The translations under genes were made by a program, and so were the position numbers. DNA of 64,000 nt. It comes from Streptomyces venezuelae. Its GTDB lineage: Bacteria > Actinomycetota > Actinomycetes > Streptomycetales > Streptomycetaceae. Under the pieces are notes generated by a model. That model had not been told where the DNA came from, searched no databases, and worked only from the letters and a program-made list of their open reading frames with translations. This document shows, piece by piece, positions 34,557 to 41,459 of this stretch (position 1 is its first letter; each line of letters starts with the position of its first letter). The stretch covers positions 2,514,001 to 2,578,000 of the forward strand of contig NZ_CP029190.1 of the NCBI RefSeq assembly GCF_008642295.1, read 5' to 3'.

Positions 34557-37538
34557 CTACGGCTGGGGTTCGAAGTCCCAGTACGGGCGCATGCGCTGGC
34601 GGGCCGAGACCGTGTGGACGTGTTGCGGACCGAGGGTGCGGGCCAGCGACTTCAGGCCCGCGTCCTCGTGTTTCTGGGCCTCCTCCATCCGGCCCATGGA
34701 CCTCAGGTCGGCGGCCAGGGCGATCTGCGCGGTCAGGGTCATCGGGTGGTCCCCGCCCAGCACCTGTTCCGTGGTCCGCAGGGTGTCCCGGCCCAGGTCC
34801 AGCGCATCGGCGTAGCGGTCGGTGATGTTCCGGCAGCCGGCCGCGTTGACGGCGCAGCCCAGCGTCCAGGGGTGCCGGTCGCCCAGGGCGCCCCGCATCC
34901 CGACCAGTGCCTGCTCGCACAGGCTGAGCGCGGCCTGGCGCTCGCCCTGGGCCCGCAGGACCAGGCCGAGGTTGCCGACCGTGCCGATGCTGTACGGGTG
35001 GGCCAGGCCCAGCTGGGTCTGGTAGCCCCGGACGACCTCCTCGGAGATCCGCCGGGCCTCGTCGATGTCCCCGTACTCGCGGAGGTAGGTGGCGTAGTCG
35101 GAGGCCACCATCAGGGTCCACGGGAAGGTGGCCCCGTGGACCCGGGTGGAGCGTTCCAGGACGCTGCGCAGCCGGGCGCCCGCGCCGGCGATGTCTCCCG
35201 AACGGCGCAGGCACATGCCCAGGTTGTGTTCGGCCCGCAGGGTCTGCGGATGGTTCTCGCCGAGCACGGTGGCGTTGAGCTTGAGGCCCTGTTCCTGCCG
35301 GGCCAGCGCCTCCCGGTAGCGGCCCATCAGGCGCAGCCCCATCGCGCAGCCGATACCGCTGGACAGGGTGGCGATGTGCCGGACCCGGAGCACCCGCTCG
35401 CGGCGGCGCAGGGTGTCGAGGTCGGCCTCGTAGGACTCCTGGTAGCGGCCGAGCAGGCGGAGGACGACGGCGACGTTGTTCTCCGCGTTGAGGGTCATGG
35501 AGTCGTCCTCGCCGAGGAGTTCGCGGTAGCCGGCGAAGCAGTGCTCCAGCAGGGTGCGGGCCTGTTCGAACCTGGCGGTGTTCAGCAGCACCGCCGAATA
35601 GGTGCTGATGGCCCGCAGGGTCTCCAGGTCGCGGTCGCCGCGTTCGGCGGTCAGCCGGTCGGCGATGGTCTTGCTGAGCACCTCCGCGCGGCGGAAGTGG
35701 CCGAGCATCCGCAGTGCGCTGCCGTAGTGGTAGCTGAGTTCGCGGACCTGGTCGTGGTGCTCGCCGAGCATGTCCCGCCAGGCGTCGTCGGTCTCCTCGG
35801 CAAGGCGCAGGCAGGTCCGGTACTCGCCGGCCAGGATCAGGTAGCGCAGGCAGTGCAGCAGGAAGTTCTGGATCCGCGGGTTGGAGCTGGTGAGCACCCC
35901 GGCCGATTCCAGGTGCGGGATGAGTTCGGCGTAGCGGGGCCAGAGCCGGGAGTCGGTGGGCCGGCCGGGGTCGGCGGCGGCCAGCACCTGCCGTACCGCG
36001 CGGGCCAGCTGGTCCGCCTCCTCCTCGCTGAGGTTCTCGCGGACGATGCCGTGGACCATCCGGTGCAGCTGGACGGTCTCGGTACCGCCGCCGCCCTCCT
36101 CCACGGCCAGGTCGGAGTACTCCAGCCGGACCACGGAGAACTGCACCAGCTTGTTGAGCGCGGCGTTCCACCGGACCTGGTCGTTGATCAGGCCGGCCAG
36201 CTGTTCGGGTACGTCGTCGGCGGGGAACTCGCGCAGCAGCCGCAGCGGCACCCGGCCGGGGGCGAAGAACACGAACAGCCGGAGCAGGGCGAGGGCGTCG
36301 GGGTAGTTCTCCCGGACGTTGTTGAGGAGTATCGCCAGGGCGGTGGGGAACGGCAGCGGGTAGTCGTCGGAGACGGTGACCGCCTCCCGGGAGTCCAGCC
36401 GGCGCCGCAGCAGCTGGAGGTAGTCGCCCACGGTGAGCGGGGAGTCGGCGAGCCAGCCGGCCGTCTGGTCGAGGGCCAGGGGGTAGTCCTCCAGAGCCTC
36501 GGCGAGCTGGTCGGCCTCCTCCCCGGTCAGCCGCAGCGCCCGGCGGCGGATGAAGGTGATGGACTCGGGCCGGGCGTAGAGGGGGACTTCGACCAGGTGG
36601 GTGTGGCGGGAGGCCCATTCCCGGTTCCGGGAGGTGATGATCACGTCGCCGGAGCCGGCGGGCAGCAGGTCGGTGAGGTCGTCGGGGCTGTCGCAGCCGT
36701 CGAAGACCAGCAGCCAGCGGTGGTACGGGTTCCCGCGGCGCAGCGCCTCCAGCACGCCGCGGATCTGCTCGCCGTAGCTGCCGGCGCCGCGGGGCAGGCC
36801 GAGGGCCGGGGCGAGGTCGGCGAGCCGCTCGCGGAGGGTGGGCCGGTCCTCGGCGGGCACCCACCACACCACGTCGTACTCGGAGGCGAACCGGTAGGCG
36901 TACTCGGTGGCGACCTGGGTCTTGCCCACCCCGGAGAGTCCGAGGAGCGTGACGATGGAGGCGCCGGCCGGGGCGTCGGCGAGGGCCGCCCGCAGCCGGC
37001 CGATGACATCGTTGCGGCCGGTGAAGCGGGGGTTGCGGCGCGGTACCCGGCCCCAGATCTCGGGCGGGTCGTTGGGGAACCGGGGTCCGCGGCGGCCGGT
37101 TTCGGCGCCGACCCGGTCGGTGGGCAGCTCCAGCCGGCGCAGCACCCGGTACTCGGCCTCGTACGAGTCCAGGCCCCACAGGTCGGTCTTCTCCAGTGCG
37201 GCCACCGCGGTGGGCAGCGGCGCATCGGTGAGGCAGACCGCGGCGAACCGGTCGGGGTGCGCCTCGGTGACCGTACGGAGAGCGGTGTTCCACTCCTCTT
37301 CGGTGTGGGTTCCGGCGGAGAAGTAGCGTTCGCTGAGCACCAGGAGGACCCGGCCCGCGGCGCGGGCCAGGTCGTCGAGGGCCTCGGTGAGGCCGGGGCT
37401 GCGCTGCGGGTCCCAGCGTTCGAGGGTGACGCGGTGGCCGTGCTCTTCCAGCCGGTGGGCGATCCACACGGCCCAGGGGCGGTTGAACCCGGCGAAGCTG
37501 ATGACGAAGCGCTGGGCGTGCACGGCACTGTGGGTCAT
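34557..37538 (-). CDS. fxsT: FxsT-like TIR / NB-ARC / TPR protein
   Basis: A 993-residue STAND-type protein. Residues 1-135 form a TIR domain (FVISFAGFNRPWAVWIAHRLEE, LLVLSERYF). An NB-ARC NTPase (about 170-480) has RFTGRND, P-loop GLSGVGKT (200-207), LLVFDGCD (Walker B) and DVIITSRNREW. About 500 residues of tetratricopeptide repeats with recurrent LGENHP and LGDRHP spacing complete it. This layout is that of FxSxx-COOH system TPR proteins. TIR domains can hydrolyse NAD or act as adaptors, so it could be the sensor/effector of the locus. It is last in the seven-gene array, 92 bases after the HExxH gene and with a probable promoter of its own. Confidence 0.9.
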   Translation of the reverse strand: MTHSAVHAQRFVISFAGFNRPWAVWIAHRLEEHGHRVTLERWDPQRSPGLTEALDDLARAAGRVLLVLSERYFSAGTHTEEEWNTALRTVTEAHPDRFAAVCLTDAPLPTAVAALEKTDLWGLDSYEAEYRVLRRLELPTDRVGAETGRRGPRFPNDPPEIWGRVPRRNPRFTGRNDVIGRLRAALADAPAGASIVTLLGLSGVGKTQVATEYAYRFASEYDVVWWVPAEDRPTLRERLADLAPALGLPRGAGSYGEQIRGVLEALRRGNPYHRWLLVFDGCDSPDDLTDLLPAGSGDVIITSRNREWASRHTHLVEVPLYARPESITFIRRRALRLTGEEADQLAEALEDYPLALDQTAGWLADSPLTVGDYLQLLRRRLDSREAVTVSDDYPLPFPTALAILLNNVRENYPDALALLRLFVFFAPGRVPLRLLREFPADDVPEQLAGLINDQVRWNAALNKLVQFSVVRLEYSDLAVEEGGGGTETVQLHRMVHGIVRENLSEEEADQLARAVRQVLAAADPGRPTDSRLWPRYAELIPHLESAGVLTSSNPRIQNFLLHCLRYLILAGEYRTCLRLAEETDDAWRDMLGEHHDQVRELSYHYGSALRMLGHFRRAEVLSKTIADRLTAERGDRDLETLRAISTYSAVLLNTARFEQARTLLEHCFAGYRELLGEDDSMTLNAENNVAVVLRLLGRYQESYEADLDTLRRRERVLRVRHIATLSSGIGCAMGLRLMGRYREALARQEQGLKLNATVLGENHPQTLRAEHNLGMCLRRSGDIAGAGARLRSVLERSTRVHGATFPWTLMVASDYATYLREYGDIDEARRISEEVVRGYQTQLGLAHPYSIGTVGNLGLVLRAQGERQAALSLCEQALVGMRGALGDRHPWTLGCAVNAAGCRNITDRYADALDLGRDTLRTTEQVLGGDHPMTLTAQIALAADLRSMGRMEEAQKHEDAGLKSLARTLGPQHVHTVSARQRMRPYWDFEPQP

Positions 37539-37575
37539 GCTGGCCGTCTCCCTGAGATCCGGGTGGTGGACGGGG

Positions 37576-37614
37576 GTGACCTGCGTATCGAGAAGAAAAT
37601 GTAGCGCAGGTCAC
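37576..37614. promoter_or_regulatory. Perfect 10-bp inverted repeat upstream of fxsT
   Basis: GTGACCTGCG at 37576-37585 and its complement CGCAGGTCAC at 37605-37614 bracket a 19-base A/T-rich spacer that reads, on the fxsT strand, CTACATTTTCTTCTCGATA. In such a GC-rich genome the spacer looks like a promoter core, so the arms may be an operator or a paired activator site. It could also act as a weak hairpin after the HExxH gene. Confidence 0.6.
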
Positions 37615-37630
37615 ACGGGGTGACACGGGG

Positions 37631-39760
37631 TCAGCCGGGTGCGGACGCCACGAGTTCGGGGTGGGCCGCGCGCCAGGCGCGGCGTTCCCGGTCCAGGGCG
37701 CGGCGGGCGGTGGCGTGCTGGTCCCCGGGCGGTGGCAGTTCGTCCATGGCCTGTTCGGCGGCGACCATTCCGGCGACGAACTCGGCTCCGGCCCGGGTGA
37801 GTTGGGGCTCCTGGCCGAGGACCGGCAGGACGGCGGCCACCTGGGCGCGGCAGCGGGCGTGTCCGGCCCAGGCGGCGCGGGCCCCGTAGAGGGCGGCCCG
37901 CTGCCAGTAGCCGGCCAGCGCGAGATGCGCGTACGCCCCGTGCAGGAGCCCTTCCAGGGGGCGGGGATCGGTGCGCCAGGGGGCCCAGTAGCGGTGGCTG
38001 CGGTCGGCGGTGTGCAGCGGCAGGACGTCGGTGAGGGCGCCGAGCTTCCCGTGCTGCACCTCGTGGACCAGGGTGGCGGCGAGCGCGGGCGGGGCCTGGC
38101 CGCGGACGAGTACGGACCCGGCCGCGGCGGGCAGGGTGGCGCCGGCCGACCGGGAGCCGCCGGCCAGCGGGACGACGGAGCGCAGCAGGGCGCCGATCTC
38201 GCCCGCCCGGGCGGTGTCGTAGCGCTCCAGCAGGGTGAGGGCGCCGGCCCACTGGGTGTCCCAGCGCTTGTGGCCCTTGGGGGTGAGCCGGCGGGCCGGG
38301 CGGACGGGCCCTTCCCGGCCGGGCGCCCGGTAGGGGTCGAGGTCGTCGAGGACGGCCCGGCCGCCGGGCAGGGCGTGCAGCGGCAGCACGGCGGGGTCGG
38401 CGGGGTCCCAGCACCGCTCCCCGGCGGTGAACAGGCCCGGCCGGGGCGGGCGCAGCAGTCCGAGGGTGGGCAGGGCGATCCGCCCGTGTACGGGCCGCAG
38501 GGTGGCCTTGAAGGCGATGCCGGCCCGCAGGGCGGCGGCCACCGCGAGGGCGCCGAGGTGGGCGAGGTCGGCGGGCGGGCCGGCCCGGTCGTGCAGGCGC
38601 CGCAGGGTTTCCTCGGCCCAGACCCCGGTGGAGGGGTAGAGGAGTACGTCGCGCACGGCGCCGGGGTCCTGCCGCTCGGCCTCTTCGAGCAGCGCCCAGT
38701 GGGACTGCGCCTCGCCCTGGGGTGCCGCGTCCAGCACCGCTCTCAGCAGGACCAGCCGCTTGGACCAGCGGATGTCCTGGACCAGCCGGATGCCGTCGGG
38801 TGAGGGCTCGGTGGAGGCGATGGCCCGCAGGGTGGCCCGGGACACCTCGAACGGGACCGGCCGCACACTGCCGTCGGCGGCGCCGGTGCCGGTGCCGGTG
38901 CCGGCCGTCGTGCCGGTGCCGGCCGCGGCGCCGGCCGCAGCGCCTGTGCCACCCGTGCCGGCCGCGGCGCCGGTGCGCCGCGGGCCGGGCAGGGGCGCGG
39001 CGGCGGCCGAGCCACGCGCAACGCCGGTGCCGGCCGTGCCACCCGCGCCGCGGGTACCGCCCGCAACGCCGGTGCCAGCCGTGCCGCCCGCGGCGCCCGT
39101 GCCGGCCGTGCCGCCGGTGCCGTCGGCGACGCCCGTGTCGGCCGCGGCGCCCGCCCGCCGCGGGCCGGGCAGGTCCGCGGCGGCGGCCGAGCCACCCGGG
39201 ACGCCGGTGCCAGCCGTGCCGGCCGTGCCGCCCAGGCCGTCCGCGACGCCGGTGCCGTCGGCAACGCCCGTGTCGGCCGCGGCGCCCGCCCGCCGCGGGC
39301 CGGGCAGGTCCGCGGCGGCGGCCGAGCCACCCGGGACGCCGGTGCCAGCCGTGCCACCCTCGCCGCGGGTACCGCCCGCAACGCCGGTGCCAGCCGTGCC
39401 GGCCGTGCCGCCCAGGCCGTCCGCGACGCCGGTGCCGTCGGCAACGCCCGTGCCGCCCGCGGGGGCGGTGCCGGCCGCGGCGTCCGTGGCACTCGCGGCG
39501 CCGGTAACACCGGCGAGGCCCGCCTCGGCCGCAGCACCGGTACCGGCCGCGGCGTTCGTGTCGGCCGCGGCGCCCGCTTGTCGCGGGTGCGGCAGGTCCG
39601 TGGCGGCCGGGCCCGGTTCCGGCCCGCGCCCGGCTGGCGTGGCTCCGCCGCGCGGGGTCGGCACCACCGGGCCTTCGGAGCCGCGGGCCGGGGCGGGCCG
39701 CAGCCCGCCGCCTCCCGGCGACCGGCGGTCCGGCGCGCCTGCGCCTTCCGCGGGCCTCAT
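37631..39760 (-). CDS. HExxH-type putative peptide beta-hydroxylase
   Basis: A 709-residue protein whose last 400 residues form the HExxH peptide-modification domain found beside FxsB-type radical SAM enzymes; the motif HEVQH is at about 566-570, followed by HTADRSHRYWAPWRTDPRP. Homologues are described as 2-oxoglutarate-type peptide beta-hydroxylases. The first 300 residues are a Gly/Ala/Thr/Pro linker with long repeats, unusual for the family. The start ATG at 39760 overlaps the fxsB stop (ATGA), so the two are coupled. It probably acts on the FxsA peptide after, or instead of, cyclophane formation. The metal and cosubstrate use is inferred. Confidence 0.82.
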   Translation of the reverse strand: MRPAEGAGAPDRRSPGGGGLRPAPARGSEGPVVPTPRGGATPAGRGPEPGPAATDLPHPRQAGAAADTNAAAGTGAAAEAGLAGVTGAASATDAAAGTAPAGGTGVADGTGVADGLGGTAGTAGTGVAGGTRGEGGTAGTGVPGGSAAAADLPGPRRAGAAADTGVADGTGVADGLGGTAGTAGTGVPGGSAAAADLPGPRRAGAAADTGVADGTGGTAGTGAAGGTAGTGVAGGTRGAGGTAGTGVARGSAAAAPLPGPRRTGAAAGTGGTGAAAGAAAGTGTTAGTGTGTGAADGSVRPVPFEVSRATLRAIASTEPSPDGIRLVQDIRWSKRLVLLRAVLDAAPQGEAQSHWALLEEAERQDPGAVRDVLLYPSTGVWAEETLRRLHDRAGPPADLAHLGALAVAAALRAGIAFKATLRPVHGRIALPTLGLLRPPRPGLFTAGERCWDPADPAVLPLHALPGGRAVLDDLDPYRAPGREGPVRPARRLTPKGHKRWDTQWAGALTLLERYDTARAGEIGALLRSVVPLAGGSRSAGATLPAAAGSVLVRGQAPPALAATLVHEVQHGKLGALTDVLPLHTADRSHRYWAPWRTDPRPLEGLLHGAYAHLALAGYWQRAALYGARAAWAGHARCRAQVAAVLPVLGQEPQLTRAGAEFVAGMVAAEQAMDELPPPGDQHATARRALDRERRAWRAAHPELVASAPG
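38875..39589. repeat. In-frame tandem repeats in the HExxH protein linker
   Basis: About 700 bases encoding residues 58-296. Three long modules are recognisable, each with the core GSAAAADLPGPRRAGAAADT or a close variant (at about 146-163, 191-208 and 251-268) plus Gly-Thr-Ala-Gly-Thr spacers; a worn fourth copy (LPHPRQAGAAADTNAAA) lies at about 56-72. The DNA copies are nearly identical over about 90 bases, pointing to recent duplication. Confidence 0.88.
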
Positions 39761-41070
39761 GAGGCCACCCCGCGGTCGGCGGCGGGCCTTGGCCCGCGCT
39801 GTCCCGGCACCCCCGGCACCCCGCCGTGGGGGCGGGTTGCGCCGGTGGCCGCCCGGTGGACGGCGGTGGCGATATGGCGGATCAGGTGCTGGAGGTCGGC
39901 GCAGTACACCGACGGCTGCCGGAAACCCTCCCCGGGCCGGTAGCGGTGCGGGTAGTGGCCGCCGCCGCAGACCCCGACCAGATCGCAGGACCGGCAGCCG
40001 TCGGCCAGCGCCTCCCTGCCGAGCTGGCGGGCGGCCAGCCCGGGGTGGTCGAGGAGTTCGTCGAAGCTGTTCCCGGCCAGGGTGAGCCCGGTGCCGGCGG
40101 CGCCCTCGTACGCGGATTTCAGCGAGTCGGCCTGCTCGATGCCGCCGTCCGTCTCGATGACGGCGGTCTCGGCGGGGGCCAGGCCCAGGGATTCGGTGGC
40201 GGCGGGCAGCCCCAGCAGCAGGGCGATGACCTCCTCGAACAGCCGGATGCGGGTGCGGCGCACGCCGTCGTGCCACCACCGGTCGAAGACGGCGATCAGC
40301 CAGTCCGCGTACGGGGTGGTGCCGGGGCGGGAACCGGGCGGCGGGGTGCTCCAGTTGGCCAGCGGCAGCAGCAGCCCGACCGCGGGCGGGGCGAAGGCGA
40401 GCAGCGAGGCGTACGTCTCCACCGGGTCCTGGGCCGGGTCGATCACGCACAGCACCCCCGCATAGCTCTCCGGACGGCGGGCGAGCAGCCGCAGCCCGCG
40501 GGCGGCGGCGGGGAAGCCGGGCCGGCCGGAGTGGTCCACGCGCCGCAGGTTGTGGACCGGCAGGCCCCCGTCGAGGCTGACGCCGACCCGGACCCCGGCC
40601 GCGGCCAGGGCGTCCAGCCGGCCGGTGGTGAGCAGGGTGCCGTTGGTCTGGACGGTGGCGGTGACCTTGGTGCCGGGGGCCCGGCGGGCGAGTTCGGCGC
40701 GGATGGCGGTGACCGGGGCGGTGAGCTCCGCGGTGGGCGCGATCAGCGGCTCGCCGCCGTGCAGCACCAGGTCCACCCGGGGCAGTGCGTGGGCGGCGGC
40801 GTGCTCGGCGATCCGGGCGGCTGCCAGGGTGATGGTGTCGGGGCTCATCGCCGCGGGGCGGGTGCGCCAACTCTGGTCGGCCATGGCGTAGACGTAGCAG
40901 TACGTACAGGCGAGATTGCATCGGCTGCGTGTCTTCAGGACGAACTGCCGGATCGGGTACGGGGGGTGACCGGCGGCGCGCAGCCCGGGGACGTCCAGCA
41001 GGGCATACGGCCAGGGGGCGTGGCGGTGGTGTGCGGACAGTACGGAATCCTCCGTGGTCGGATGCCTCAT
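39757..41070 (-). CDS. fxsB: FxsB-family cyclophane-forming radical SAM/SPASM peptide maturase
   Basis: A 437-residue radical SAM enzyme. The [4Fe-4S] motif CNLACTYC has Cys at about 51, 55 and 58; the GGEPL motif is present and a C-terminal SPASM-like Cys cluster reads CRSCDLVGVCGGGHYPHRYR with a late VYCADL. FxsB enzymes cross-link Phe to Ser in the FxS motif at the C terminus of FxsA, giving a three-residue cyclophane. I use the ATG at 41070, with GGGAGGAGC just upstream. The stop overlaps the HExxH gene start (ATGA). The upstream gap carries a dispersed-repeat hairpin. Confidence 0.93.
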   Translation of the reverse strand: MRHPTTEDSVLSAHHRHAPWPYALLDVPGLRAAGHPPYPIRQFVLKTRSRCNLACTYCYVYAMADQSWRTRPAAMSPDTITLAAARIAEHAAAHALPRVDLVLHGGEPLIAPTAELTAPVTAIRAELARRAPGTKVTATVQTNGTLLTTGRLDALAAAGVRVGVSLDGGLPVHNLRRVDHSGRPGFPAAARGLRLLARRPESYAGVLCVIDPAQDPVETYASLLAFAPPAVGLLLPLANWSTPPPGSRPGTTPYADWLIAVFDRWWHDGVRRTRIRLFEEVIALLLGLPAATESLGLAPAETAVIETDGGIEQADSLKSAYEGAAGTGLTLAGNSFDELLDHPGLAARQLGREALADGCRSCDLVGVCGGGHYPHRYRPGEGFRQPSVYCADLQHLIRHIATAVHRAATGATRPHGGVPGVPGQRGPRPAADRGVAS

Positions 41071-41083
41071 CGCCTGCTCCTCC

Positions 41084-41113
41084 CTCCCCCAGCTGCCGCT
41101 GGGAGGCGCCCCC
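41084..41113. repeat. 30-bp dispersed repeat with hairpin in the fxsA-fxsB gap
   Basis: This sequence (ends CTCCCCCAGC and GGCGCCCCC, with GCTGGG closing a CCCAGC stem) is 28 of 30 identical to 48451-48480. It sits just before the fxsB ribosome site, in the 118-base gap after fxsA. The same kind of element is scattered in many streptomycete genomes. Confidence 0.85.
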
Positions 41114-41188
41114 GGCGGACTGACCATCCCTGCCCTCCGGATCCCCGTGGCTAACGGCGGAAAGTGGTCAACTCGGGGTTTGCGCGGA

Positions 41189-41401
41189 TCACATGACTCC
41201 CGAGTCGAAGGCGTTCAGGATCTCCGCGGGGTGGGTGACGCGCTCCACCATGCCGGCGATCACCTCGGCGAGCACCGGGTGGTCGATGCTGCGGAGGGCG
41301 GCCAGATCGAAGCCGGACAGGTCCGGGAGCGGCCCGGGGCAGGCCCGGTTCACCGCCTCCGCCGCCGCCGCGCTGTCGGAGACTTCCTGGTTCTTCGTCA
41401 T
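41189..41401 (-). CDS. fxsA: FxsA-like precursor peptide (FxSxx-COOH RiPP)
   Basis: A 70-residue peptide with an N-terminal leader (MTKNQEVSDSAAAAEAV), a conserved-looking middle (LPDLSGFDLAAL, then HPVLAEVIAGMVERVTHP) and the C terminus AEILNAFDSGVM. The Phe-x-Ser motif is the substrate of FxsB. In the family the last five residues are F-x-S-x-x; here F-D-S-G-V is followed by one more residue, Met. The start ATG at 41401 has AGGGGAG upstream. It is directly followed by fxsB, which supports the call. The mature form and its function are not known. Confidence 0.88.
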   Translation of the reverse strand: MTKNQEVSDSAAAAEAVNRACPGPLPDLSGFDLAALRSIDHPVLAEVIAGMVERVTHPAEILNAFDSGVM

Positions 41402-41459
41402 CACGCTCCCCTGTGGTGTCGTGCGATGCGGACGGCGGGCGGACAGGCGGGCGGGTGGG

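Noticed and set aside
38722..40085. Plus-strand frames opposite the HExxH and FxsB genes
   Set aside because: They are Arg/Pro/Ala-rich antisense shadows; the minus strand holds complete catalytic motifs in frame.
39761..40921. N-terminal extension of the HExxH protein through the fxsB region
   Set aside because: The frame is open upstream but runs antiphase inside fxsB. The ATG at 39760 overlapping the fxsB stop is the natural start.
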